This document shows, in pieces, positions 23,854 through 35,481 of a stretch of DNA of 64,000 bases. The position numbers were made by a program, and so were the translations under genes. How positions within the stretch are numbered: the first letter of the stretch is position 1; each line of letters starts with the position of its first letter. Below the pieces are notes generated by a model, which made no database searches, was not told where the DNA came from, and saw only the letters and a list, made by a program, of their open reading frames with translations. Source of the stretch: Diplocarpon mali (lineage: Eukaryota; Ascomycota; Leotiomycetes; Helotiales; Drepanopezizaceae). The DNA lies in assembly GCA_024741835.1 (NCBI GenBank), contig JAENRP010000031.1, forward strand, positions 120,784 through 184,783. The letters are read 5' to 3'.

Positions 23854-26195
23854 ATGGGAAACCCGCACCAAACATTCGGGACACAGCTCCCCCAAGATAC
23901 AAACATCATGACTCCTAAAACTCGGGGTCTCGACGGCTTGCCCACCGAGCTCTTACTAGGTGTTTTCGGCTGCCTCGATTCCACCTCAGACCTCCTCACC
24001 CTCTACCGGCTCACTCGTCGCCTGCACAACGTCCTGCTTCCTCTCATCTTCGAAAAGCATCTTGCTCGGGTTGGAGGTGCCGAGGGCGACAACAATCTAC
24101 AGCATGCGCTGATCAAGATCTTCTTCTATGCTGTGGCCAGGAACCAGTTGGAGCTGATTCAACAACTCACTGCCTACCCCGGCCTGCTCGACTTCAGAGG
24201 GCGAGCCTCCCTTTCCCGAACGTATTTCGACAAACTTGCTGACTAGACTTCCAGACAAATGGAAACACAGCCCATAACATATCTCCACTTCGCCCTCCTC
24301 ATGGACGCCCCCTGCGTCTCAAGCCACCTCATCAAGTACGGCGCGTCCATCCTAGAGTCCCCAGCTCCGAGCACGTACCCCGACCTCACCACGCTCTTCC
24401 TCGCACTGGGCCGCTACAGAGTCAGCACATCTCTCGAACTCAACACCGCGCTGCGTATCGCCTGCTCCTACGGCCTGTCCAACACGGTCCGGTTTCTGCT
24501 CGATCGCGGCGCCGACGCGAACTCGGTCAGCAAGTACGGACTCTCGCCTCTCCACACCACGCTCGCCCGACGCGAGAGATGGAGAGAGTTCGACGCGCTG
24601 CACACGTTCCTCTATCCCCTCGTGCCCAGCGACGAGCACCCCAGAGTGTGGGAGAGCATGGTGACAGCCGTCGTCGCTGAGCTGTTGAAGTACGGGGCAG
24701 ATGCCACCTGTAGGACGTCGAACTCGAGAGCGCACAAGTGCGGTCATAGGTGCTGGAAATCGATCAGCTGTGAGAACAGCGGGCAGACGGCTCTGCATCT
24801 GGCGGCGGGGAGCGGGTTCTTCTTGGCGGCTCACAAGATTCTCAGCTCGGAAGAAGGTGCGGGGAACAGGAGGCAGATGTTGGAGGGAGGCGATGGTGGG
24901 GGAAATACACCATTGTATTGCGCTCTGGCTCAGGGACAGGGAGAGGTCGCCGCGTACCTGTTGGAGAGCCTGGGGGAGCGGAATCCAATCGTCAATACGA
25001 CCACTCGATCCACGGCTCTGCACATCGCCTGTCGATTCGCTCTCTCCGGGGTTGTGTTCAGGCTTCTGAACAACGGAGCAGATGTCGATGCAGTCGATTT
25101 CTACGGTCAAACCTCTCTGCACGAGCTCCTCAAGCAGACACTACCCGGGCGACAAGAAGCAGTACTGGAAACCATGCACAACCTAGCTAGTTTCGGCGCG
25201 AATCCAGATATCAACACGGGAACAGGCGATTTGACGCCAAGACAGGTCGGAGCGACGCATCCATTTGTGGAGGTGAGGACATTGCTAGAGGCGGTGGAGT
25301 TGAGGATTTGTGTGAATGCGAGGGGTGGGCTGAGTATTGTAGGAGGGAAAGGTATCTGGGATACCACTAGAGCTGTGAGTGTAAGGGAGGAGCGGGAGAG
25401 AGAAAGGATTGCTCGGTACGTGATTGGGACGGGAAGATGGGCGTGGTGGCGGATCGTGCTGACTGCTGGTGCAGGGAAGAGGAGATCTATCGGATGAATG
25501 AGCGGAAACTTGAGTCCGACGGACCGGAAGCTCAGCGCAAGCACATGTCCAGAGGCAAGAACAAACATCAAAGAAACGAGAACGCGGGGCGAGAAGCGAG
25601 GCCAGCAGCCCGGAGGGGCAAATCTTCCACGACGGACGGAAGGAAGGTCGAGACTGCTGGGGTTGTTGGGTAGGTTTCCGAGTTCATACTAACATAATTC
25701 TGGATGGCAGGCTGACATGTCGGCAGTGCGCCACCACAGATTCAGAAGCCAACAGAGCACCAGAGTAGAGGACCGAGGGCAAACAAGGAGCATGCCACGG
25801 ACGCCAACCAAACAGCACCAGTCGCATCTATGCCGGGTGCTAGGGCATCGAAGCAGCAAAAGCCTTCAGAATCAGGATGGGCGGCAAGGGCTGAACCGAA
25901 GCAGAGTCCCAGCTCGAGGCCCAGACCTGCTCTGATGGCAAAGTCCGAGAACGAGCAGCTACGGCAGCAGCAAGTTCCCAGGCCGAACGCTACGCAAACG
26001 CCCACTATCGCGTCGAGAGCAGCATTCGCAGCACCCCATGATGTGGTCTTCCAAGGCCACGTGTTCTGGGATCTCGAAGCGCAGAAGAAGGACATTGAGA
26101 GTCGGATGCCGAAGATCAAGAGCAGAGGGGGATTAGAACGTAGCCGAGGAGAGAATCTAGAGACATGGCATAGGAGGGGTAGGCGGGACGAATGA
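23854..26195 (+). CDS. F-box-like / ankyrin-repeat protein
   Basis: A 730-aa protein in four exons: 23854-24221, 24255-25415, 25475-25669, 25727-26195. Near the N terminus, GLPTELLLGVFGCLDSTSDL resembles the Leu-rich start of an F-box. Ankyrin repeats follow, seen as NTALRIACSYGLSNTVRFLL, GQTALHLAAGSG, GNTPLYCALAQG and STALHIACRFAL. The C-terminal 200 residues are charged, Gln/Arg/Pro-rich and probably disordered. Many fungal proteins of this layout are thought to be substrate adaptors for SCF ubiquitin ligases; that role is inference. Intron 1 would be only 33 nt, yet it is the one option that keeps phase, has a CTGAC branch point and avoids the stop. Introns 2 and 3 are 59 and 57 nt. The start could instead be the second Met at 23908. 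Confidence 0.78.
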
Positions 26196-26796
26196 CGCGG
26201 AATTTTGTGATTACAAGGGGGAGAAACTTTGACGTGAGTGCTACTCTTGCCAGGGTTCGTGTTTCCGAGTATCTGTAGAGAGCGGGGTGGATTGAGGAGG
26301 GTTGTAATAGTGGACGCTGGGGGCTGGTCTCACCCCCTCCAGAGCATTGGGGATAGCATGTATCATACCGCCGCCGCTGGGGCGTGGGCATGGGCTGAAA
26401 TGGCTCGCATCTGAGGAAAAGTAGCCATGACATAGTCGAGGGATCCCCACGGCGAAAACAATGATATTGAGCCGCGGAGACGGGATGCGTTGTCGGTCTT
26501 CCCCTGGCAGATCTCCCCCCGTCACGGCTCCGACAGAACCACGCGTCGTGCGCCCAAATCGCCGAAGCATATGAATGTGGTGAACGGCTTGACGGGCTGC
26601 TGTGAGCAGGCCTCGTCTCCGTCACGGGTTCCACGCCGACCGGACGAACTCAGCCGGGGTCGACGACACACGCCCGAGGACCCCCGAGCAGTGCTCAGGC
26701 CATCGGAGCTGTTCCCCACGACTGCTCTCGGCGCTGCAGCTTATGGAGATGGGAAAGCCGACACCGCCGCGCAGGAAAGGCCAGGCTCTTTCCGGC

Positions 26797-28700
26797 GAGC
26801 CCCGGTCCGCGAACAGCCATTGCACGAGCGCGACGTGCAACTCGGGTGCACGTCGCATCAGAGCAGATGTGTGAGATGCGCCGAGGCTCGAGCAGCGCAG
26901 CGCGGACGGGTGGGGCGGGAGGTGCCCGTGTGTGTAGATGCGATTGGGATATGTAGATGTGCGGTATATACATAAGAGATGGGGATATATAAGTGTGCGC
27001 GCCTCCGATATGACAGAGTCGGACGCACGAGGTCTGGCAGAAGAGCGGTGTGGTGTGGCTGCAGCGCGCCACTGATGGGTGACATGCGCCGTGCTATGCC
27101 CGGTGCCGAAGCAGCACTCTAGGCCCGAAACGGCTATTGCACGCTCCTGCGACGTGCAACAGACATCCGTGAGCTGGATTCGGGCGCCAGCTTTCCGGGA
27201 GGAGAGAAGAAGGAGAAGAAGAAAAGAAGAAAAGAAGAAGAAGAAAAGAAGAAAAGAAGAAGAGAAGAAGAAGAGAAGAAAAGAGAAAGAGCAGTCAGTC
27301 CCTCGAGTGACGTGATGCGATCCCCAAGTGGCATTGGAGCCCAGAGGAGCGAGTACAGAATCCGCGATACGCAAACGGAAAACCGAAGACCCGGCCTGAC
27401 AGAGGCGTAGGTAGAGGCGACGACGCTACGCACCTACGTGATGTGATCCGTTTCTCGGGTTGGTGAGCTCAGACCTGGAAAGCAGCTTGTGACTTGAGCC
27501 ATCAGACTCGTTGAAGGTTGGAAGTCTTGCGCAGTGGCCAGGGCAGAGGCGGCTACGACAACAATATGCGACATGCGGTCAGAAGAAAAAGAAAAAGAAA
27601 TAAAAAGATAACTCCTCGCCCCCCATCCGGGCTTAGGCGTGGCTTGGGCAGGCCAACTTCACGTCAGCGCCAATATCCGGGTCGATGAGCCCAGACCCGA
27701 CGCAAGCAAAGCAGGCCAGGTAGACGGTACGTTACCTACATGGAACGCACCCGGGCAGCCGCTAAGCTTAGAACGGCTATTACAGAAATGCGATGTGCAA
27801 CAAACCGCAAAGGTGGATATCCTGGGCCATGAGCGCAGGGTCAACAGTCGGTACTTGCGATTTGGTGATGTAGTCAAGATACGCTGTGAGAGGGTGCTAG
27901 CAACAGTTGAGCCCGCAACGACGCGCGATGAACATCCTGAGTGGCTACTGACTGGCAGCAGTATGACGGGAAGATACCGACCGACCAATACCTCGCGCCC
28001 GTATCGTTGGCTCGTCTCGCTCGGAAAAAGCTGCAGGAACATAACACAAACGCGCTGTGAGACCTTGCTAGCAACGCTGGAGCCCGAAACAGCCGTTACA
28101 AGAAATGACAAGAAACTGCGATGTGCAACAGAATACAAGGACCTATCCCCCAGAAGACTATCATTTGATATTCCGTGCATGCAACTCATTGGCTCGAGTA
28201 TCTTCGGCGGCGTGACCGATGCATTTGAAAAGGCGGATGGCAATGTAGGATGGGAAAAACGCTATGAGGCTCCGCTAGCAGCAGCTGGGTCAATAATAGC
28301 TGTTACCAAAACCGCCAAGTGCAACAAAACCGGGATGGGCCTATCCCCACGCTTTGAAAGTCCAACATATCAGCATACGTTCGCAGGCCTTGCCAACTTT
28401 TGGTTCCTGGCATACGAATAGTGCGCGACACGCTATGGAGATCCCTCGCAACGCTTGCACCCAGAACAGCTATGACAGAAAAATGCGATATGCAACAGGA
28501 CCGGCTAGGCCACTTGCGACTCCCGGTGGTCCAGCAAATAAGCGTGCGTTGGAAGTGCCTGCCAACCATTGATCGAGCCGTAGAAATGGAAGAACCGCTA
28601 GAGAAGAGAGCCACACGCTATGAAATTCTCTAGCAGCGCTTGAGCCCGGGACAGCTATTACAGACTGTTGCGACGTGCAACAACATTCTCGCAGCGGTGC
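26797..28700. repeat. Degenerate ~190-bp tandem repeat array
   Basis: A core resembling CGAAACAGCTATTACAGAAA followed by TGCGATGTGCAACA recurs with substitutions near 26830, 27150, 27795, 27925, 28120, 28315, 28490 and 28670. The last five copies are spaced about 170-195 bp apart. They also share an upstream block ACGCTATGAGA..CT.GCTAGCAACGCTTGAGCCC. A 260-residue open frame crosses part of the array, but the copies fall in different frames, so the conserved unit is DNA rather than protein. The first two copies are isolated outliers. Confidence 0.72.
27208..27300. repeat. Polypurine GAAGAAGAAAAGAAG tract
   Basis: About 90 bases almost wholly A and G on the plus strand, made of GAAGAAG and AAAAGAAG units. 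It lies inside the degenerate repeat region. Such homopurine tracts can form triplex DNA; here it is simply a low-complexity insertion. Confidence 0.9.
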
Positions 28701-29613
28701 TCAAAATTCGCTTTGGTAGAAGTGACCCCGGCGCATTTGCTAAGGCGACGAGCTCATCCTGCAAAGACTGACGGGGTTAGGTCATGACAAGCTTTAATCC
28801 GACCATCGGTGCTCACGATGTGTGTCACAGAAATGCTAGCAGACTGCTTTGATTGGTCGATGTCTTATTCACTCAGTGAAGGGCGTTGATACTCGACGAT
28901 GAGGTCACGACAGTGCAATCGTGACCCGGCACAAGAGCTTGCCCATTACCAGCGTATTACACTCGGTCTATCTGAAAACCCGCCTGATGTTGGACTGCTT
29001 GGAAGGAGGGTATATCTCGCATACCTATCTTGCGGTACAGAACGGGGTGTAGAGATGATGTGAGACTGGGCAGCTTTGGTTTGATTGTAGAGTAGAATCT
29101 TCGCCATCCCAACCTGGGTCGTGCGACCAGCCAGTAGAGCATCGGCAGGCGGAGCCCTTAAAAACCATGGAGAGCAGCCGCGATCTATCTCTAATCTCGG
29201 ACGTGAGGTAAGAGCACACCAATGACAGGCAAATAGCAATAAACTATAAATTCGAGGGAATAAGAGGTTTAAGTGAGGATGTATCAAGTAAGTGACACAT
29301 GAGGCAGAATTGAACGAGAAAGAAAAAATCATGCAAGCAATGACTATATGATTTACCTGCTCCTCTTTGACGTAGTTGAGATTGAGAGACTAACAGCCTC
29401 GTAAGGTTATTTCGGGTGGAAGCACTAGCTCCCTGCATCCAAGCACGTGAAAGACCCGGCCCGGCATCAAATATCGACCCGACAAGACCTGAGGATTTGA
29501 GGATTTCATCACAAGTCTGGATATTCTCCCTGCGTCCAAGATCGACTTATTTACCTGCAATCGGCTTCTTGTGCAACACGCCGCCAGCTTCAGCATAGTA
29601 ATCGTCAGTACTT

Positions 29614-30734
29614 CTACGACTTCTTGTGTAACACGGTAGCAGCAGCCTTGCCAGTCAGCATAAGTCAGTAGCACATGGAAAAGGGCGTACCTGGTGGTTG
29701 GGAAAGATCAGCGTGTCCGCAACAACCACATTCTCTCTTCGTCCAGCGGCGAAGACGATGACTTCCGCAATATCTTCCGGGGTCAAAGGTTCGCAGCCAC
29801 TACTTTGGTCAGTCGTAGTCGAGAAATCAAGATCTGACGGGCTCACGCGTAGACAGCATCTGCCTTGGACTTATCTCCGTAAAACCGCACAACGGAAAAC
29901 TCCTAGTCCAGTTAGCACAAGACCCGCTACTTCCCGCCAATCCACTTACAGTCTCAACCTGACCAGGATCAATCTCAATTATCCTAATTCTTGTAGCAAT
30001 CAACTCCCTCCTCAAACTGTCCGTGAAGCTTCTGATCGCCGCCTTCGTTGCGCAGTAAATGCTTCCTCCTTGGTATGGTTCGCGGCCAGCAATACTACCA
30101 ATGTTGATGATGTCACCTGCACCTCCATCTGCTCTCTTCTTGAAAATCGGGAGAATAGCTTGTGTCATGTTGATAAGACCAGTAACGTTGGTATCGAACA
30201 TAATTTTGATATCCTCGGCGGCAATATGTGGGGCTTGGGCCACTCCTTTCACCAGACCACTGTCCTCAAACCAACCATTAGCGTCATGCCCACCTACACA
30301 GGGGGGACGGCTCACGCATTATTGACCAAGACATCAATATTCCTCCACTCCTCTGGCAGATTTCCCACAAAGCTATGCACCTCCTCTGGGTTACTGACGT
30401 CTAACTTGAACGGCAGGACCTTAACTCCATCACCCACGTCCTTGTCAATCTCCGCCTTGACTTCCTTCAGTGTATCAAACCTCCTCGCCGTCAAGATCAA
30501 CCGGAGATCTTTGGGAGCTGTGCGTGCAAATTCGACGGCGGTGGCACGACCTATCCCAGACGAGGCGCCTGTAATGACAATCGTCTTGCCTTCCAGGCGT
30601 TTGCTCATTGCTGCGAGAGCCATGCTTCTGCGGAAGCTGTTATCGGGTTTGAAAGTTGGATTGAGAGATCGGCGCGCGGCTCGCAGGGCCGAGAATGTGC
30701 GGGAGATGTTTGTCGTTGTGCGATTGAGGGGCAT
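29614..30734 (-). CDS. Short-chain dehydrogenase/reductase (YMR226C-like)
   Basis: A classical SDR oxidoreductase, 308 aa, resembling yeast NADP-dependent 3-hydroxy acid/serine dehydrogenase YMR226C. Exons on the minus strand: 30734-30316, 30259-29950, 29902-29847, 29799-29691, 29646-29614. The dinucleotide-binding TGASSGIG is at about 55-62. The NNAG motif is split by intron 1, the catalytic Ser lies in INIGSIAG, and the active-site YCATK follows. The C-terminal part AGCEPLTPEDIAEVIVFAAG and FPNHQAAATVLHKKS is typical of this subgroup. The first 43 residues are rich in Arg, Ser and Thr and could be a mitochondrial presequence; a second start at MSKRLEGKT would give a cytosolic form. Introns are 56, 47, 47 and 44 nt. 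A second, imperfect copy of the last exon lies just downstream. Confidence 0.92.
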
Positions 30735-31861
30735 ACGGCTTGAACTGTATAGGAGGGGTCGGATTTGGGTGGATTGGGTTGTTGAGGGATGAAGCTCCCC
30801 TGCACGGTATACTTACCCCACTTCTGCTGCCGAAGCGCGGCATCGCGTCATCGGCCCTCGCTTCGCGGAAAGGAGAAGCGATGTTTTGTCTCTATACATT
30901 TTATCGGCCGGGGAAAACTCGGGTAAAATAGAAGCGGCACTTTTCGGCACGCACCAAGACAAAACTTGGAGCTTCCATAAACCGACCGTAAGCCTTTGAG
31001 AGCTTTTTTCTTCTGGCATCCGGGGAATTGAGTAGTCTGGGTGACAACGTATCATTGTCCGTCGAGGCATTTTTATACCGTATTTCAACGGAAGCATAAA
31101 TCTTCAAGTCTCTAGAACCGATATCCTGAGGGCTCAATCATCTCGAGCTTCAGCTAGTGGACGCCTCGCTGAATCCACACCTGTGCGAGATGCCACTTCC
31201 GTGATGAGAAAGCTTCTCCGAATACAAGTTCGAACAGGCCTTCCCGGCTCCAGCACGTCAACCCCTAGCTTTTCGGGATCTCATGTGAGATTTATCTGCT
31301 TGAACTTCGACGCGCGTCCGTATCATCCAGGCAATATTCTTGTCATATATCCCATGCGCAGCTGGGATTTCAGTAAAAGGGAAAAGGGAAGATCTTGGAC
31401 TGAGGGCCGCTTCTTCCATTTCTGGAGATATATGATCCAGGAGATGAACTACTACATGAAAGAAGAAGATATGAGGTAGCGGACTTGATAATGCACTCCC
31501 TAACCCTGTCTCGGCCTATTTTATATCATGATTTGAATATATCCTAGCCATGATACTAATATGTGCTGGAGAAAGCCCATTCGAGTCCTCCCTGAAATGT
31601 CAAAGTCCCACTTTCTTTCCTCGCTTACAAGTAAACAGCAATTAAGCGAGAACCAGCATGTCTCTGCACCGCATTCCACGCGCGCATTCCAAAGTCCAGC
31701 AATCATAACATTATTTTACTCTCTTATAGCCACCGCAATAGCCTACGCAACAATTCCCCCATCATCGCGTCACTCATTGCGACCGCCATCCCACTCTTGA
31801 GACACTCCACACGTTGCGCTAGCTAGAGATCTCGATTGTGTTTGGTTTAAATAAATCAGAA
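30735..31861. other. Intergenic region, no gene supported
   Basis: This is the divergent spacer between the dehydrogenase (minus) and the first zinc-cluster gene (plus). A 98-residue plus-strand frame at 31183-31479 has no recognisable domain and was not called. Both promoters should lie here. Confidence 0.5.
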
Positions 31862-34800
31862 ATGGTCGATCGGGCGAGAAAGAGGGATATTGACAATGCT
31901 CGAATGGTCAGCGGTATTGTAGCACCACTAATGATGCCCTCTCCAGGCCCAGCTCGAGGATCCCAGAGTCCTAGTAATGGGCCGCGAGATAATCGCCGCA
32001 ATCTTGGAAGCAGTAGCCCCCGGCGGTCACGGTCAGGGTTATCCAACGCCTCTGCGCGTCCAGAAGCTACTACAAACAGCCTTTTCGCCGGCTATCGCGA
32101 TAACCGTCGCGCGGACCAGGGTCCAATTGATATCACCGAGGAAGAGGAAGTTGACGACGATGACGATGTGGTCATGACCGGCTGGAGGGAGCTGCCGGGA
32201 GTCAGAAAGCCCCCTAGAGCACAGACGACGCAAGTAAATGAAAACCGCCCGGTTCAACGAGGGGCATATAAGCGTAAAGATGAGAGCCAAATGGGGTTCG
32301 ATATGGTCAACAGATCAGATCTACCGCGACCGGTGGTATCGGTGACAGTGATCCCGACACCAAAAAACTTGGACGGAACGCGAGGTCGAAGAGAATTACT
32401 GAATGATGTGCCGTCGATGTGGTGGAACCAACCGGGTCAGCAGCAGACGAATCCGCCCAGCAGTCATTGTCACCAATGTCGCAAGGACGGGTTAGATGTC
32501 TGCAATCTACGCAGAGCGTTTTATCCGTGCACTCGATGCTCCAAACTGCAGCAAGGACCATACCCCGATCTGGTCTGCCGGAATGGCGCATCTGAAATAA
32601 AGTGGGAGGCAGCCCGGAGAACAGAGGACGCAAAGGCGAGGGAAAGTGGCGTGGATGTTCCTGTTCCAGCCATCCCCAGGATCTTGGCAGAACAGAGCGA
32701 AGAGATATTCGAGGACAAAGCTAGGATGTCAAAGCTGCTGAGGTCTGTCATGCAGCCAGGCAATCTACCAAGCCTAAACAGTCTCGGCCCTGGGGTCGGG
32801 GTTTTCAATGAGGGTTATCGCCTAAATGATGTAGGAATACCTCGTCGGAATGGGCAGGCAATATCAGACGAGGTGCTTGCCATCGAGGCTCAGGCTATCA
32901 ACGGCGGCGTGCCAGGCGTGTTATATCCAAGCGGTCTTACTCCAGGGTCGCTCGCCGCCGATATTGAATTTCAAAGACAGAACGAGAGGTTCCAGGGTCG
33001 GGGGCGTGGCGTAATAGGTGGCGCAAGTTCAGGCAGAGCACCGGGTTGGTGGGATGCGGAACAGGGAGTGAGGAATAACGTGAACCGAGCAATAAGAGCA
33101 GGCAGAGACAATCGCCCAGGACCGAGGGTAGGAAGGGATAGAAGCGCAAGTCCGCCGAGGGATAGACGCCCGTCACCATCAGGCCTCTGCTGCGATCCAT
33201 GCGCGATGCATGATCGGCGCTGTGACGGGTACAGGCCATGCTCAGCGTGCATACAAGCAAATCCTGGGCCAGGACCGCCAATATGTTATGAGGACCCCCC
33301 AGGTCTTGCAGCATTTCTACGCGCAAATCCCAATGCTGGCAATCGTGGCAGGCGATCGTCGCCACCGATACAACGGTTGCCACAATCCAACCCTAGAGCA
33401 CCATCAGCAACACCAACACAGCAGATGTCACGAGCCGAACGTAGAGCTCTCTCCTTGTTTTTATCTCGAAGGCCGCCTCGAAAATGCGGACCGTGCCAGG
33501 AGCGGGGCCTGCCTTGCGAGATAATGCTCCTTCCGTGTATGGCATGTAGATTGGATGAGATAGTCTGTTACGAGATGGACCAACCATTCGTTGGTCAAAG
33601 TCCCATTTCTCGGTTTCCTCAACCTGCCTCCCTCTCTCAAGCTGCTCCTCGACAAACAACTCTTCGACAATTTCCTCCTCAGCCTGCCTTCTTTCCTCAG
33701 CCTTCTCAGCCTACTCCTCCTCAGCCTGCCTCTCGACAGCCTCTTCCCTCGATCGCACCCGTAGTCCAAAGGCGGCTCAACTCTTTACAAGATGAAGCCC
33801 GAAACCTCGATGATCAGATTATTGAGCAGGATCAAGATATAACTGATGACATGGACTGGGACTCATTGGCAAGCGTCTACGAGCCTGGAATGGATTTCAA
33901 ACCCGACGGAGCATTCAGCCCAGTTGCCCCAGGCCCAGGCCCTCCCCTCGACCCAACGCTCCCCCGATTCGAGCCGTACCGAGAAGACCGTCACGCGTTC
34001 CCCGACCCAAGACCAGGGCTAGGGATCGGCGGAAACGTCGAGAGAGGCAACCGTCCATACTGGGAAGCGGACCGTTCCAAGGCGTTTTGGGATGACTATC
34101 TGGCGATGAGACCTACGCCTTCTCCAGACGTGGAACAGCGATACGACCTCCTGCCGGCCGCATTCGGACAAATCACTGTGCCGATCCCTTATCACGCCAA
34201 CAACTTGTATCCGCAGCCGGGGGATAATGTTCTCGTGCTCAACGTCAGGCCAACGGGACAGAATACGCCGTTCACAGCTGCCAACCGCCCCTTGGACCAC
34301 TGGGCAACCTATATCTATGACCGTGGCGACGGTGCCTTCAACAACGCACAAGAGAGCACGGGCTTCTTTCAGTGGCCGTTCCGCGGCATCGAACGCATCG
34401 CAGATAGCCACGTCCACAACCCAGACGAAGGCCTCAGCAACGCGCAAGCTTGCAAGGAACATGCGTACGCAGGAGACGACATCTACAATGTCACTGTGAA
34501 TCTCGGTCTGTGCTCAAAAGTTCCGACCAAAGCGTGCGAAGTAGCTCCCAACTCTGGCATTAATGCTTCCCATCAATACAGACCATGGTTCACCTGCAGT
34601 GATTGCAGAGTTGGACAGCTGCAGTTCTATGCCGCAGCGCACCAAGCACTCGTAGATAGAACGAAGATGTACCTGTGTCGATCCTGTGCGACGAAAGCCA
34701 GAAGCCAGAATGTGGCCTGGCAAGGATTGTGCTTGTGTATGGCATCTTTGCAGGCGCGCTGGATGTGCCACGAACACCGCCAACTGATACTACACTCGTC

Positions 34801-34963
34801 TCACATAGACCCCATTATGGTCAGATCGGAGGAATTCTTGATCAGGAGCGGCATTCTATTTACGGGACAGCAGACTCGCTGTACTGGCTGCTATGAGCAA
34901 GCTGCAGATCCGGTCTCGAGGGTGTGGTCGTGCAAACTTTGTAGAGAATATGTGTACGAATGA
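31862..34963 (+). CDS. Triple Zn2Cys6-like protein, paralogue 1
   Basis: An intronless 1033-aa protein from the first ATG at 31862. Three zinc-cluster-like motifs are visible. Cluster 1 (203-239) is C-x2-C-x7-C-x8-C-x2-C-x11-C. Cluster 2 (443-475) is C-x2-C-x6-C-x5-C-x2-C-x10-C. Cluster 3 (542-569) is C-x2-C-x6-C-x6-C-x2-C-x6-C. WWNQ precedes cluster 1, and an acidic patch (EEEEVDDDDDVV) lies near 95. A Pro/Gln-rich stretch follows cluster 3. From about 884 to the end is a Cys/His-rich module with CSDC, CRSC, CLCM, CHEH and a last CxxC pair (CTGC, CKLC). The spacings resemble GAL4-type DNA-binding clusters, which normally occur once per protein. I see no fungal transcription-factor middle homology domain. 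The neighbour at 35482 shares the same order of motifs. DNA binding is inference; nuclear location is likely but unproven. Confidence 0.82.
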   Translation: MVDRARKRDIDNARMVSGIVAPLMMPSPGPARGSQSPSNGPRDNRRNLGSSSPRRSRSGLSNASARPEATTNSLFAGYRDNRRADQGPIDITEEEEVDDDDDVVMTGWRELPGVRKPPRAQTTQVNENRPVQRGAYKRKDESQMGFDMVNRSDLPRPVVSVTVIPTPKNLDGTRGRRELLNDVPSMWWNQPGQQQTNPPSSHCHQCRKDGLDVCNLRRAFYPCTRCSKLQQGPYPDLVCRNGASEIKWEAARRTEDAKARESGVDVPVPAIPRILAEQSEEIFEDKARMSKLLRSVMQPGNLPSLNSLGPGVGVFNEGYRLNDVGIPRRNGQAISDEVLAIEAQAINGGVPGVLYPSGLTPGSLAADIEFQRQNERFQGRGRGVIGGASSGRAPGWWDAEQGVRNNVNRAIRAGRDNRPGPRVGRDRSASPPRDRRPSPSGLCCDPCAMHDRRCDGYRPCSACIQANPGPGPPICYEDPPGLAAFLRANPNAGNRGRRSSPPIQRLPQSNPRAPSATPTQQMSRAERRALSLFLSRRPPRKCGPCQERGLPCEIMLLPCMACRLDEIVCYEMDQPFVGQSPISRFPQPASLSQAAPRQTTLRQFPPQPAFFPQPSQPTPPQPASRQPLPSIAPVVQRRLNSLQDEARNLDDQIIEQDQDITDDMDWDSLASVYEPGMDFKPDGAFSPVAPGPGPPLDPTLPRFEPYREDRHAFPDPRPGLGIGGNVERGNRPYWEADRSKAFWDDYLAMRPTPSPDVEQRYDLLPAAFGQITVPIPYHANNLYPQPGDNVLVLNVRPTGQNTPFTAANRPLDHWATYIYDRGDGAFNNAQESTGFFQWPFRGIERIADSHVHNPDEGLSNAQACKEHAYAGDDIYNVTVNLGLCSKVPTKACEVAPNSGINASHQYRPWFTCSDCRVGQLQFYAAAHQALVDRTKMYLCRSCATKARSQNVAWQGLCLCMASLQARWMCHEHRQLILHSSHIDPIMVRSEEFLIRSGILFTGQQTRCTGCYEQAADPVSRVWSCKLCREYVYE

Positions 34964-35481
34964 AGAGAAGCGAGAGATGTCTGGGTATGGAAACGGATTG
35001 CTTTTTATGAATGTGCTGGACCAAATAAAGAAGTAGATGGAGCTTTTGTTCCAACATCCCTTTGCATCCGCTTATCAGAAGTTGCAAATTTGGACCACCG
35101 AGTTTGGGAATTTGTGGGTTGCAGGCACTGCCGCTGAACGCGGCCCGACTCCCCCAAACTACCACCCAATTCCTAGTGGGCGTTGCCAGGTGACCGTATT
35201 CAGCGAAAGAACCTCGCTTAAATTGCCAAATGCGGACTCAAATGTAAACAAGGACAAAAAACGGCTACAGACTCAGTTCACCGCAAACAGCTGGGCAACC
35301 TTCTGAGTCCGTGCTCGAAAACCCATTGTGGAAGGGCCCTATCGCGCGTCTTTAAAGTTTCCGTCTCTTGCGCAGCTATCGCCTTCTGCGCAACACATCT
35401 TCATTGCGCACTCGCGAGAACCGAGAAAACAATCGACAAGAGGTCAGTAGAGAGACAAAGCATTGTTTGCGCCCACTCAAC
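34964..35481. other. Spacer between the paralogous zinc-cluster genes
   Basis: About 520 bp between two same-strand paralogues, enough for a terminator and a separate promoter. The frame of the second gene stays open upstream to about 35368 but contains no earlier ATG. Confidence 0.55.

Larger units (their letters stand above)
26196..29613. other. Non-coding region carrying a degenerate tandem repeat
   Basis: No gene supported. It holds the roughly 190-bp repeat array (26.8-28.7 kb) and a polypurine tract. The remainder (28.7-29.6 kb) shows only short unconvincing frames next to the 3' end of the dehydrogenase gene. Confidence 0.55.

Noticed and set aside
27639..28421. 260-residue plus-strand open frame
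   Set aside because: It lies across the degenerate tandem repeat. The conserved units fall in different frames along it, so the conservation is at the DNA level and the frame is accidental.
31183..31479. 98-residue plus-strand frame
   Set aside because: No recognisable domain and no supporting exon structure. It cannot be excluded as a small gene, but there is nothing to support it.
35368..35481. N-terminal extension of the second zinc-cluster gene
   Set aside because: The frame is open but has no ATG before 35482, and the paralogue shows no matching extension.
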